Shown: piece by piece, positions 33,115-44,195 of the stretch
Numbering within the stretch: position 1 is the stretch's first letter
How the letters are laid out: every line of letters starts with the position of its first letter
NCBI GenBank assembly: GCA_000507305.1
Contig: DF239241.1
Span: forward strand, 75,271-139,270
Source of the DNA: Breviolum minutum Mf 1.05b.01
Taxonomy: Eukaryota; Sar; Dinophyceae; Suessiales; Symbiodiniaceae
Length of the DNA: 64,000 nucleotides
Reading direction: 5' to 3'
Position numbers and translations under genes: made by a program
The notes under the pieces: generated by a model
The model's database searches: none
What the model saw: only the letters and a program-made list of their open reading frames with translations
What the model was told of the DNA's origin: nothing

Positions 33115-33322
33115 TAATGATTAGTAATGCCATGGAATTCGGAAAAAACAACTGCCACATTCATTCGAGATAGAACAAGAGGCCACTGAACTATTAGCAG
33201 AAAAAGGAATATACCCTCCCTGAAACTTACAGCAAAAGCCCCTGAAAAATGCTGGTTGGAAGACTAGTTTCCTTTTGGGGCCAGGCCTATTTTCAGGCGC
33301 TATCTTAGTTTTAGGGAGGGGC
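33115..33322. repeat. About 200-bp duplicated block, copy 2
   Basis: Counterpart of 30031-30235, with about 15% visible differences. Ends in a family B element (33212-33322) beginning TACCCTCCCTGAAACTTACA. Confidence 0.75.
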
Positions 33323-33324
33323 TT

Positions 33325-35120
33325 TGCAAATGTTGAAGACTAAGTTTGGGTACCTTCTTGCAACAAATACTTGGATAATTTAGCTCAGATTTTTTCTGAC
33401 TTGGCTTTTTTGGTGAGTTGGAGAGTGGAATGCCTATTGAAATTGGTAATACTTAAGGGCACCCGGTGCCTTAAGTCAACTGTCACTGTGTAGATACGGA
33501 TCGTCTTCACCTGGTTTGTTGAGGTGAAAATCTGTGGACTGAATTGGGTAAGACGGAAGTTTGCTCACTTGACACCACGTTTGGGTTGCCCAGGGAAGGC
33601 GAGGCTTGTCCCTCTTGTAGGATGGTGGGGATGAACGGAGCCAGCATTGGTGAGTTTCTGGCGCGAAGTGGAAGTCCCAAAGCAGCCTCACAATCAACAG
33701 GAAGCACTAAGTATACTTTAAGTTGGAAAACATCAAGGGACCTAAGAGGATGTTATTTCAATTTGATTGTGTAAAGGTGTATATATATTTATATATAGTG
33801 CTCATAGTGTTTCAAAAACGTCTCGTTTGAAATCCATATTCTGGTGGTTTCCTGGTGAAATTTTCGACCCAAGGTGGCCCGTATGGGGAACCCTGATGGA
33901 ATTGGAGTTCAGGGTGGGGAGCCTCAACTGGAAGTTGGAGGAGTGGGGGAAGGAAAAATCCAGGCCTGTTTCTGATGGATGTGTTTTTTTGTTTTTTAAA
34001 TGAACCCTTGAAGGTTTAGGATTTGATTTGGTAGAAATTGAATTTTATAGTCTATATATTTATTAGTTATGTTAAGTTATGTTAATATGTTCCTTTTGGT
34101 TTTGAATCTAGACTTGATTTTAACTTTGCTCCTTTTTCTTTTGAAACTATGTGAGCGAAAACCTGTTGTCTTTTGGATGTGTTTTTTTTGTTGGTAGGAG
34201 TGAAGTTACTAAGTGGTCTACCAGATTCCAGGTTTGATAATATAGACTCTTTTTATCTAGGCCATTATGTATACATTTGATTCTTTGTATAATATCTTTT
34301 CTTTTGATATCTACACGCTTGTATAAATCATCACAGCCAAGACTTAGCTCTTCAAGTGCGGCGATGCTAAGGTGGAAGTGATGAGATTGCTACGCTGTGA
34401 AGCCTATAAGGTTGAAGTTTGGAGATTTCCAGATGTGGTACACCCCTGAACTAACATGACAATGGAACATCACCATGTTTAGTAGGACATACATCTTAAA
34501 CTGGCTGTTTTTTTTCAATGTCATGATAGTTTTCCTTCTTGTGTAGATCTGGTAGATGTGATAGATTTTGAAAAGCTGAAGATCTTGGTGGTACAAATCT
34601 TCAATCATAGATTTTCGTTGTTTTGAAGAGATATTGTTGCAATATAATATGTGATAATATGTGTACTTAACAAGAAATCGTAGTATACTTGTTGAAAGAA
34701 CCATTTCTCTTTGGGGGGGGGGGTTGCCTAGCTTTATCCCATTGGAAAAGAGTTTCAATAGAAAAATGGCAAATAATCTGTTTGTTTGTCACATCCATGA
34801 GCCCATCACCACCATGGTGCGCTGTTTTGCAGATGATGTCGGGTGCCTCCTTGGACGAACTTTGGCAACACAAGTGCTGCCCTCAACATCTCGGATGTGC
34901 AGAAACAAATAAAAAACTGGAGGTGAATGCATCCTGGAATCTTGGAGTCATAGATCATGACACCTTAGATATAATATATGTGTTGTTATGTCTACTGCCC
35001 GTTTGTGGGGATTGTTTTTGATTGACAGGAGGAAAGGGAGAATAGGTGAAATCGAATGGACAAAACATTCAATCAAGACATTGTTAAAGTGTAAGAAGTC
35101 AAGAGTTGTTTCTCCCTATT
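33325..35120. other. Spacer with weak exon candidates
   Basis: Open stretches at 33544-33774 and 34795-34910 (for example GNTSAALNISDVQKQIKNW in one frame) look partly protein-like, but competing frames prevent a call. A run of ten G at 34718 and a family C-like fragment at 34440 are present. Confidence 0.3.
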
Positions 35121-35123
35121 TTG

Positions 35124-35214
35124 CTTCCCGAGTTTGATCCAAAGCTTCAAACTCGCTGCATGCAGGTTTATCGGGGCCTGCGAGTTTATGCTAACAGTGC
35201 CTACCCCAGATAGC
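35124..35214 (+). CDS. Unidentified terminal exon candidate
   Basis: The frame reads LPEFDPKLQTRCMQVYRGLR then VYANSAYPR and TAG at 35212-35214. An AG|G acceptor at 35164 would shorten it. Family unknown. Confidence 0.35.
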
Positions 35215-35396
35215 TCTTAGGTCTTTAGGTGTGGTTCACGGAATGCACGTAGGGGCCGAGAGGACGGCTGTCTTTTTTGATTCTTTATGGGACTTAAAAG
35301 ATGTAAGATCAGATGGAAAACGTCCTTGAACGTGCTGTCTTTGGGTGTAGATTTTTCTTGCAAATATTCACATGTTGCCTTGTGCCATGCCTTCAG

Positions 35397-35458
35397 ATGG
35401 AACCTTCTTTGCCACTAGCCTTGGCTGCATCATGCTTTGAATTTCTTGGTCACAGAGG
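35397..35458 (+). CDS. Unidentified short exon candidate
   Basis: CTTCAG precedes MEPSLPLALAASCFEFLGHR and the stretch ends at GTAACA. It could be an initiating exon with a short hydrophobic leader. Confidence 0.3.
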
Positions 35459-35962
35459 GTAACAGATTTCTTCGTTTGTAGGGTTCCAGTTGGTGCTGAT
35501 TGATGTCATGGAACTAGCGTGGAGGTCTTTAATGGCTGCAACAATGGTTGCCACATGATCCCATGATATTTATTTAGATGACCTGAAAAAAAGATGACAA
35601 TGCTGTCCTTGATGGGGGGGTTGGTTGAATTTGTTTCAAGTGACCAGCATCCTGCGCCAAGGAGGCTGTAACATCCAGAGCGAAGGCAAAGCATAATCAG
35701 AGATGGGATGTGGACGCATCGAAAGTTGTCTCTTTTGAGTCTAGTATCCAGAGATGTGTTTTATAACAAAATGTCATTGGATGTGAAGGATTTCACAAAT
35801 TGGCACTTTGAAAGTTTGAAGTGGGTTGTATCAAGAATCTGAGTTGGCCGGTTGTTTGATACATGGGCCGTTCGTGTTGGCCCATTCCATGGGATTATTG
35901 TGGCGCAGAATAGGGATCCCTATTTATTTTGATATGCTCATCGTTCATGGACAGAATTTTCC

Positions 35963-36280
35963 ATGTTCAGGGGAGATGCAGACAGAGCTATTGATGTTTC
36001 GAGAAATGCCATCCATGCCCCTAGACTTTCCAGGGCCCAAGCACGGGTCAACTTGCTTCCATCAAAATCCTGTGGTCTTCGCCCGACCGGGTTTGACAAT
36101 GGGTCTCAAGAAGAACGAAAACGATGGCCCCGTTTGTCGCTTGTCACACATGAACCGCGACAAGTGAGAAAAAGAGTGAAACATCAGAAGCCCAAGTTGA
36201 TATCACCATTTCCTTCCCCGAACCTGAAAGAAGAAACATGGATGAATTGTTTTCTGGGGTGCGCAACAGATTTTTGGTGA
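35963..36280 (+). CDS. Unidentified ORF upstream of the citrate carrier
   Basis: The frame of 105 codons is rich in Arg and Ser (NAIHAPRLSRAQARVNLL, QEERKRWPRLSLVTHEPRQ, VRKRVKHQKPKLISPFPSPN). It may hold the carrier's N-terminal presequence or be unrelated; an overlapping frame is also open. Confidence 0.3.
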   Translation: MFRGDADRAIDVSRNAIHAPRLSRAQARVNLLPSKSCGLRPTGFDNGSQEERKRWPRLSLVTHEPRQVRKRVKHQKPKLISPFPSPNLKEETWMNCFLGCATDFW

Positions 36281-36335
36281 AGTTTGGCATTTGTAGACAC
36301 CTCTACTAGTTGTTTTTGCTTAGATTTTTCCTAAG

Positions 36336-39300
36336 GTACTTTTGTGAAGGGTGGACTAACAGGCTTTATTGAAGCGATTATTTGCTACCCCACGGAGTTT
36401 GTCAAGACACAGCTGCAGTTACAGTCCAAAGCAAATCCTGCGACTTGGATTTGGATGGGTGGAATGGATTGGATTGGAATGGTGGAAGCATCACAAGCTT
36501 ATCAAGATATATACAGATATATCAAGTGCCTCCTAACATCCAGAAAATCCATACTTGAATTTGGGGAGTGAGTGGTTAGAAGGTGAGTATAGATAATTAT
36601 AGGTAAATGATGGTAAGTGAGACTTCCGCGATGATGAATTGAAGTTTATATTGAATGTATATGCACGCTTTACAGTAGCAAACTTCCGTAACCCATAGCC
36701 TCCATGTATTGTATATTTACAATTTGACAATATATACCTACATTTGCCCCCTAAACTACCCAAATGTAGGAAAATACTCCATAGATGGATCCTATGGGTA
36801 AGCTTCCCCATTTGTTGATCTCTTCCCTTGCGGCACCGAGGAATACACGGGGATGTTGGACTGTGCCAGGAAGACTGTGGCACAGCATGGGCCACAAGGC
36901 CTCTACCGCGGCGCGCTGCCGTTGATCCTGGGCTCTTCCGGCAAGCAGGCTGCACGATGGACAGGCTACGAAACCGCTGCCAATGCTATGAAGGACTTTG
37001 GGCCATCTTGAGTGAAAACAAATGGAAATTGAAAAGGTCTGTTTTTTTTTAATCCTGAAGCGTACAAGTTTGTTGCATGCATGGGTTTCCAGTTTGTATG
37101 AATTCATATGGATTTTAGTTTATGAATCATTCCTGTTGGTGACCCAGTCGCAAGATTCTTACGATTCAGTGCTCAACACCTGGGGATCATCATTCCTGGG
37201 TCATACCAACCGTAGATTCACGGCCAATCCACCAACCCCCCTTAACAGGCAGGCCCAGTTGTCCGAGTTTCTCCAGGATGATCAGGGCAAGTTGACCATT
37301 CCTAAACGCATGTTGGCTGGTGCCTGTGGTGGAGTTTCTGAAGCTATTTTGGCAGTGACACCCATTGAAACCTTGAAAACTCGTGTGACTGATGATGTGC
37401 GTCGTGGAACTAAGAACTATACAGGATCCTTTGATGCTGTCATGAAGATTCTGAAGAGTGAAGGACCAGCTGGACTCTACATGGGTTTCTCTCGACCTTG
37501 ATTGATGATAAATTTTATGATGGGCTGGGCTGTTTTGTTTTTTTCTGTGTATATATCAATCCATGGTTGAGATATGGTGGTACTGATTGGTGCGTTTGCC
37601 CAACATTTGCCATCATTGCGGATTTGAAACCACAAATTTGTCAAAGGCCACGTCATTGGTGTCAGCCATTCAGGCAATTTACATCCAACGAGTAACCTGA
37701 GATGGTGTTGATGTCAGTCCTCTAGTCTAGACTTCTAAGTTGGGTTCATCCCCCCAACTCAACACCCCAAACAGTCATCACCCGGGATTATGACATTTTT
37801 TTGTCATAACAACTTCCAACCGAAACCATCCATGACTCCCTGACCCATCAACAGCCGACATGGAAAAACCATGAGGTTTGGTACCTACCATTGCCAAGCA
37901 AGCCACCAACCAAGCAGTACGTTTTCCCGTGCAGTTCTATGCCAAACAATTCCTAACGGGTGGGGATAAGAGCTTAGATGCCAACCCCATCTACAATGGA
38001 ATCTTTGTTGCAGTCTGGAGTTTAGGAATTTGGCGGAAAGGAAGTGAGTGAGAGGTTTGTTGGACTTTTTTTGGCATTTGGAGTCAAGAAAGCATCAAAA
38101 ACGTGTAAGACAAGCCTAAGTGAAAGCTTGAGAGCCGACTTTTATTTTCAACATGGCATATTTGGAGGCACCAGATCAGAACAGCAGATCCCATGGCATT
38201 TGTCAATCAGCTAATCCTTGTGACCCTTCCGCAGTGGCGAAGAATTGACTAGGAGGTGACTCTACAAAATCTCAACCGATACTGTAACAAATCCCTTAAT
38301 TTCCAGGGTTAAGCTTCACGCACAACTTGAAAACGAAAATTGAATCGATGTCTTTATGTGCTACTGTGTATGCTAAAAACTGATGTGTTATATGTGATCC
38401 TTGGACTTTTGGGCGATTTTCGTGGGATCCTGTTGGATCATGACCCTGTTTTTGCGGGGTCTCAACGTTCAGGAATTGCCGGTGCCTTTGCTGGCGCTGT
38501 TTCCGTTCTGGCCACCATGCCTCAAGATACAGTGAAGACCCGAATGCAAGGCCATGGCGGTGTGACAACTTCAGTCTTCAGAAACCGTGCTGTAAATTTG
38601 ACCTGATGTGATTTGCTTGATGCTTTAAAGCTTGAATTTGTGCTTATGTCTACAAAAAGTCACACCAGGTGCGTAACTCTACACATACAAACGTGCACAT
38701 ATACTATACATAATGCATTTTTTGTTGTTTTGAATGGGTTCGAGATGTATCTAGGTTTTCTTGAAATCTCCACCACGAACCGTCCACAGACCCACCATTT
38801 TCGTCATGCCCCGGTGCCAGGCGAAGAGGCGAAAAAACTCTACAAGAGCACAGTGGACTGCGCCATGCAAATCATGAAGAATGAAGGATGGTCGGCCGTT
38901 GTTGGCCATTGAAGAAATGATGGGAGGGAATTGAAATCTTGGGTGGTTTTTTTAGGGTATGTAGGTGATTATGCTACCCAGATTTGTGGGGATTGCAATA
39001 GAAAACCAGTTATGTGTGGTTTTAGATATCGCTTTTTAATGTTCACCATTTTTCACCCCGATCCTCGGGAAAAATGAACCAATTTTGACTATCATATTTT
39101 TCAACTGGGTTGCTTCAACCACCAACTTGAATCATAGGGGACAATTTGAAGAAAGTTGCATGTTGCCCTCGTTTTTGTTGGGGGGGTGGTTCCAGCTGTG
39201 TAGGATTAGCTTAGCCTGGTTTCGAACCACTGCGGTTAGTGGTGTTTTGGTGTTTCGTTTCTTTTTTTGTGTGGGTTATGGGGTCAAAGAAATCACGTAG

Positions 39301-39646
39301 GATGAAATTGGTATATTTCAGGATGAGTGAAAAGCCACCATAACTATTTTCTTTGATGGATAACAAACATCCAGTGATCAGTGGAACTGATCATAGACGA
39401 AGCATGATGAAGCTATAATTTGACGACAAACATTTGCAAAGATTGATGGCATAGCAGTTACCAAATCAATTTTGTCATCCAAAATCCATATCCCTTTCTG
39501 ATCCATTGCACCTAGCTTTGGACCCAACAGGACCCATGTTCTTCTACTCGGGTACCTGGCCACGAATGATTCGAGTCTCACTAGATGTTGGCATCACCTT
39601 TGCCATTTTCCCCATCTTGGGCAAACTCATCTCCTTCCCCTACTGA
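36336..39646 (+). CDS. SLC25A1: Mitochondrial tricarboxylate (citrate) carrier
   Basis: Member of the mitochondrial carrier family, exchanging citrate/isocitrate for malate across the inner membrane. Exons: 36336-36439, 36841-37001, 37249-37484, 37876-37998, 38473-38550, 38821-38886, 39531-39646 (TGA at 39644). All phases agree. The three carrier signatures PxD/ExxK/R are present: YPTEFVKTQLQLQ, TPIETLKTRV, MPQDTVKTRMQG. The sequence follows citrate carriers closely: GGLTGFIEAIICYPTE, EYTGMLDCARKTVAQHGPQG, LYRGALPLILGSSGKQAARW, ACGGVSEAI, IAKQATNQAVRF and a final GTWPRMIRVSLDVGITFAIF. Donors are GC, GC, GT, GA, GC, GA; every acceptor is AG|G. Only the N-terminal exon is missing (entry phase 1). 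The intron 37999-38472 is bordered by the direct repeat GGAAT. Confidence 0.93.
36702..36790. mobile_element. Family J inverted repeat in the first carrier intron
   Basis: CTCCATGTATTGTATATTTA and ACCTACATTTGCC pair with CCAAATGTAGGAAAATACTCC and ATAGATGG. Second copy of the 21203 element. Confidence 0.7.
38938..39128. mobile_element. Family G left part followed by a family A element
   Basis: TTTTTTTAGGGTATGTAGGTG and GCTACCCAG (family G) run into TATGTGTGGTTTTAGATATC, CACCCCGATCCTCGGG and GGTTGCTTCAACCACCAACTT (family A). Both lie in the last carrier intron. Confidence 0.6.
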
Positions 39647-40113
39647 GTGCAAGACTTGCGGCTTATGGCCGCCGAGTGCCAAGTGCCGGAGCGGATATCG
39701 GATGCCACTGACAGAGCATGCTTTTTCCCGTATGGAGCTGTTGGGCGGTTTCTTGAAACAATGAGCTTTTAAGGATGAGCACTGGTCTTGAGACTGGTTT
39801 AACGTTAAACTAAACTAGATGTTTTTCCATTACACTCTGGATGGAGAGAAATGTGATCCTGAATCTTGATATCCGAAATCTGGAAAAAGTGTATAAAGGA
39901 GAAATTTCAGGTGGCTGGCTACAGTGCTCAGGTGCGATGACAACAGAAATTTCGTTTGCCTAAGGCCTAAGTTCTCGCTTTGTCAAAAGAAAGAAAAGTG
40001 CCTGCTGCTGCCACTCATACGAAGCATGCCCATGATACAATGGAGTTTTGAATGTCTCATTCAGGTGATGTGCAGAACTGATTGTTGGAATGGTTTGATA
40101 TTCTACCCTACAG

Positions 40114-41387
40114 ATGATCCCAAACATGACACGAATGTGTTCTTCGGAACCAGCCTGTTTGACAGTGAATTCCCACAAAGCTTGGTGTTGGAATCGCCAA
40201 GATGGGGTTTAGATGCGCAGGTTCACACCTCTTCAGATGGATGGTTACGCAAGAAGCCAGGACTCTCAAGGGAACTCTTCGTTGACACTATCCGTGATGT
40301 TGGAAACAGATCTGGGAGGTCAACAAGAGCTGGACATTGGTACATTGAAAATACCCTCCTGGGAACTAACATATATATATATATATATACATATGTTCTA
40401 CCAAGGCACTTTTGAAGATGATTTTCCTTTTCCCAAGGTGGGATATGTTAGTTCCCTGGAGGGTAAATGGTTGTTGAAGTTTTGTTTTGCTTGGAATAGG
40501 GACCCACCATGGCAGGCACAATGTTGGATGCAACACTGCAAATCGACATCTTTTTTCAACAGAGAAATTCTCGATACTTTAGTACTGTACTTATCTATCT
40601 CTATGATGATTCTTCTTCATCTAAGATGGGGTCATTATTCTCCCTCTCAAACACTTGTACTTGGATGTCCCAGGAAGTTAGTACAAGGTTAGTAAGCGGA
40701 TAATAACCCTAAAATATCCCATTTACAAGCAGGTTATTATAACCCAGTTACTAACCAGTCACTAAATTCCTGGGACATCCAAGTAGTGGGAGAACTTTTA
40801 GCTCCAACATTTGTTTCCTTGCATTTTCTGAATCCTGGAGGATGGTGTTTTTGTGTCCACCTTCCGGGAAAAAAATCAGGTTGGCCAACATCCATCGCAA
40901 GCGGGGAGAGCACGGTATCCCAGGGGAATAGATATGGATTTGTCATGAAGTGTCCAGTTATTGAGCTATGGCAGCTATATACAGTCTTAGATATATTGAT
41001 ACAGTTACATTGATTATTTATACATCAATATGGTCACAGCTTTATCATCCTTTAGTCACAGATTTCCCTAGGTGAAGCATCGCAAAAATTGCACGATTGA
41101 ATTACTGTATGGAATCCTGCGGCTTAAAACTGTTTCCGCAACTCAGGAAACATCCTGGTCGAATTTGCGTGTCTCTCTCAGTTGCCACAACTGGCAAGAA
41201 ACATTTTAAATGGCCGCCTTTAATATAAAAAAAAGGTGAATTTTCATGTGTATTCATGTGTCAATTTGTTTATGTCAATTTATGTTGGGTTTCATCATTG
41301 CCATCCTTGCAAAATCAAACCAAGTTTCTGATTCGTATTTTGCAGGTCTTTGCAGATGAAAAGCATGCCTCCAAGTTGGAGTTGTGA
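40114..41387 (+). CDS. Unidentified gene, at least four exons
   Basis: Exons: 40114-40220 (DDPKHDTNVFFGTSLFDSEF, PQSLVLESPRWGLDAQ), possibly extending on in frame; about 40505-40655 (MAGTMLDATLQIDIFFQQ, RYFSTVLIYLYDDSSSS); 41072-41197 (VKHRKNCTIELLYGILRLKT, VSATQETSWSNLRVSLSCHN); 41346-41387 (VFADEKHASKLEL, stop). The last two join in phase through a GA donor at 41198. A lone GT-AG choice at 40221-40236 would be only 16 nt and is probably not real. Composition suggests a soluble beta-rich protein. I do not recognise the family. Confidence 0.5.
40351..40461. mobile_element. Family B element with an AT microsatellite in its arm
   Basis: AATACCCTCCTGGGAACTAAC at the left and GTTAGTTCCCTGGAGGGTAA at the right; a (TA)10 run expands the left arm at 40370-40389. 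Both arms carry the same non-consensus GGGAAC, showing they are still symmetrical. Confidence 0.85.
40656..40787. mobile_element. Family F element, full length
   Basis: TACTTGGATGTCCCAGGAAG at the left and TTCCTGGGACATCCAAGTAG at the right. The interior is a second inverted repeat (GGATAATAACC... and ...GGTTATTATAACC-like). TA borders. Confidence 0.85.
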
Positions 41388-41455
41388 CCTACCTGTTGAA
41401 AGATGGGGCCTTCCGTTGATCTTCACAAATCGTATTTCTGAGTGCCTAGTAATCA

Positions 41456-41605
41456 CTACTTGGAGGATCATCCCAGATAGTAAGTAGATAGTAACCCACA
41501 TTGATAAGCCATGAAAAGGCCATTTCTAACTAGACCAACCCTACTTAGGCGACTTACTAACCATGGTTATTATCCATTTACTAAACGGGATGATCCTCCA
41601 AGTAG
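41456..41605. mobile_element. Family E element, uninterrupted (empty-site copy)
   Basis: CTACTTGGAGGATCATCCC at the left, GGGATGATCCTCCAAGTAG at the right. Contains CCAGATAGTAAGT intact, the site occupied by a family C element at 18281. Confidence 0.88.
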
Positions 41606-41690
41606 AGATGCATCTGGCAATGGTTATTTCCACCTCACAATTTCAATACGATATCTTTTGGATCTACCATCTACTTTCTCCCAGGCTGCA

Positions 41691-42093
41691 ATCGTCTAGT
41701 CAGAACCAGGATGATCATGACATGTTTAGTAGGGAATCCCAACCTAAACCTTTAGGTTGCCACTCTCAATGGGTTGGGTGGTGGATCAAAGATGGATGGA
41801 TTAATCTGTACCGACAAATTTCAGTGGAAAATGTGTCATCCAACTTGAGGTACTTCAAAATGTCACCTCCTCAGCTGTTGGATACGAAGGAGCTAGTGAG
41901 TGGCAGGCAGCCAACATTGAAAAGAGACAGATTTGGTTTGATTTTTCAGCATGTGCATATATGTTTACCACCTGACGAATTGTCTCGTTGTGATGTTGTC
42001 GATTATTTTGAAATATTCGTTCAAAGAAAAACTATGAAAAACTGGCAAATCCTCAGTGTGACTATGTTCCATTTGTTTTCCATCTTTGTTTGA
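41691..42093 (+). CDS. Weak unidentified ORF
   Basis: About 134 open codons after TCCCAG (NLRYFKMSPPQLLDTKELVS, RQPTLKRDRFGLIFQHVHIC, LPPDELSRCDVVDYFEIFV). No domain; may be a single-exon remnant or chance. Confidence 0.25.
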
Positions 42094-42099
42094 GAAACT

Positions 42100-42860
42100 T
42101 GTCATATCAAACTATGACGAACAAGAAACTTCCATAAATTTCTTCACATGAACGGTGGCTCCTGATGATAAATACGGTACCATTGCACCATCCCAATGGA
42201 TCCAATATTCAAGTTCAATCCCAATGAATCTATTTATATAGTACAGTATAATGTAATATTCAAGTTTCAATCAATTTCGTGATTTAATTGGTACTAGGAT
42301 TGATATAGATTCCATTTGTGAATGTTTGACATGACGTGGCTTTTCCCCATTTTGGTTTAGTTTTTGAAAAGAATCTTTGAAGAAATGACCATCGTTTGGG
42401 TATTTGGAACCTTGTTGAATGATTACAACACACATCTATCAGGATCTATCAAGGAAGGTGATTGCTTAGCCAGGAAATGTTCCAGTACTTGGTGGGAACA
42501 TGCTGCAATCAGAAATTTTTGAAATTTCGCCATTTCAAATGGCACCATAATCCAAACACTCCACTTTTTGGTGCCCCCCTGGTCAGCTGAAATTAAGGAC
42601 AGCCAGTCAGCTGCAAACCGGTGAGTTTTGGAAGAGGAAACCGGATGCGTTGGAAAAACTCAGATCTTGGAGTCATGGCTATGGTTAGGTGATGGCAAGA
42701 TGACCTACCAAAACAATATAAGTGGGGAAGGTTTAAAAAAAAACAATTTGATGGGTTTGATGCAAATTGTTGAAGTATGATCAATTGTATGTGCATGTTT
42801 ATCAGTTTATCCATTATAATATATATATATACATACAACTATATGTTGTCGCTTCTATTT
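42100..42860. other. Spacer without supported gene
   Basis: AT-rich, with short TATATA runs near 42818. Nothing recognised. Confidence 0.4.
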
Positions 42861-42870
42861 CCGTGGCAAG

Positions 42871-42952
42871 TGTTCCTCTGGAGCCCCTGCCGAACTTTTT
42901 GAGATGTTGATGCAAAAATTCGATGTTAATTGCCACCAACCAATTCTGATCG
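42871..42952 (+). CDS. Unidentified exon candidate
   Basis: Reads SSGAPAELFEMLMQKFDVN then CHQPILI before GTTGTT. Protein-like, family unknown. Confidence 0.35.
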
Positions 42953-43635
42953 GTTGTTGAAAGCGACATATTGATGAAAATGATCCGCAGCCCAACACTT
43001 CTTTTGTCGCAGTGGCGGGGTGAGAACTGGCAAATTGCATGTGTTTGTTCTATTTTTGGTGGGAGATGATCCGCCACATGACCTTGGTTAGTGGATTACT
43101 TTCTGTGTTGATTGGAGCACAAGTATGCTGGTTATGAGCTGCTAGTTTCAAGTTTCAGAAGTGCTATGCAGTGTTGAATTGATACCTTTCCCTCTAAGAT
43201 ATTGATACAATTCAGTTGAAGCAGATGTTTTGAAGAATGACTCCTTCACATCATTGATATATTCATTGCTAAGACACAAATTTTGCAGAATATATTTGCT
43301 TGCAAGTTCTCATGGCAAGGTAATGACCCATGATGATGCCAGATTCACACTACAGCCAACCCCACCAAGCCCAGGTTTTTTGTGGTGAATCGATGTCAGG
43401 CGGACGGGTGCAACAAAAGGATGGGATGGGAGCAGCAGAGGTCATATTTTGCATCTCTATATATGATTAGATATGCAAGATCATTTTTTAAACCTGGTTG
43501 TGTCCTGTTTTTTGTGGTTACTATGTTTCTAGTCTTTATATACAGTATATATCATATATATATGATATATATGTACATCTTGTATACATATGTTGTTCAC
43601 ATTTGTTCTCGTCATTATTTGCAGTTGACTTGCAG

Positions 43636-44066
43636 GTTGTCGGTACTGATGAGTGGAACTTAGAAGAACTGGGGTTCGGGGTGCTCAGCATCGCAACCTC
43701 TGAGTTGCAGCTTCTGATCTCAGTGGTAATGTTCCTGTTGTATGGATAGATGGTCAATGGATGTCTGGACAAAAATATGTATATTGTTAAATATTGTTAT
43801 CTATATTTTGTTTACCCCTTTTCTAATACATTTCAATTTGTCTAGATATTCTAAGGTATTGACCTCATTCCGGGTTTTTTTCACACCTAAATGCAGCTCA
43901 GAGGAATCAGCAGCTCAGCAGCTGGAGCCAGCCTTTGGCTCCAAAGATTACTTCTGCTTCCGTCGGTCATGATGGCATGCTTAGGCCAAGACGTTCACTT
44001 ATTCCAATACCTAATGCTGAAATGAGTGTCACCACATTAAACGCATGGAACCGAAAAGCAAGCTAG
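43636..44066 (+). CDS. Unidentified gene, last two exons
   Basis: Exon 43636-43722 (VVGTDEWNLEELGFGVLSIA, TSELQLLIS) follows TTGCAG|G and ends at GTGGTA. Exon 43902-44066 (RNQQLSSWSQPLAPKITSAS, VGHDGMLRPRRSLIPIPNAE, MSVTTLNAWNRKAS) ends in TAG and joins in phase 0. The C-terminus is Ser/Pro/Arg-rich and probably disordered. No family recognised. Confidence 0.5.
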
Positions 44067-44195
44067 TGAGCACATCAAATTTCGACCAGTCAACTTGGAT
44101 ACCTCATTTTTATTCATTTTCATTATGAGAACTTCTCACTTTTATCATCACATCTCATCAATGCTTGTCCTTAAGCATCATGGCACCCATGGCTC

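Noticed and set aside
40221-40236. A 16-nt GT-AG intron between two protein-like stretches
   Set aside because: Too short for splicing as known, and the upstream frame simply stays open without it; the second frame may be chance.
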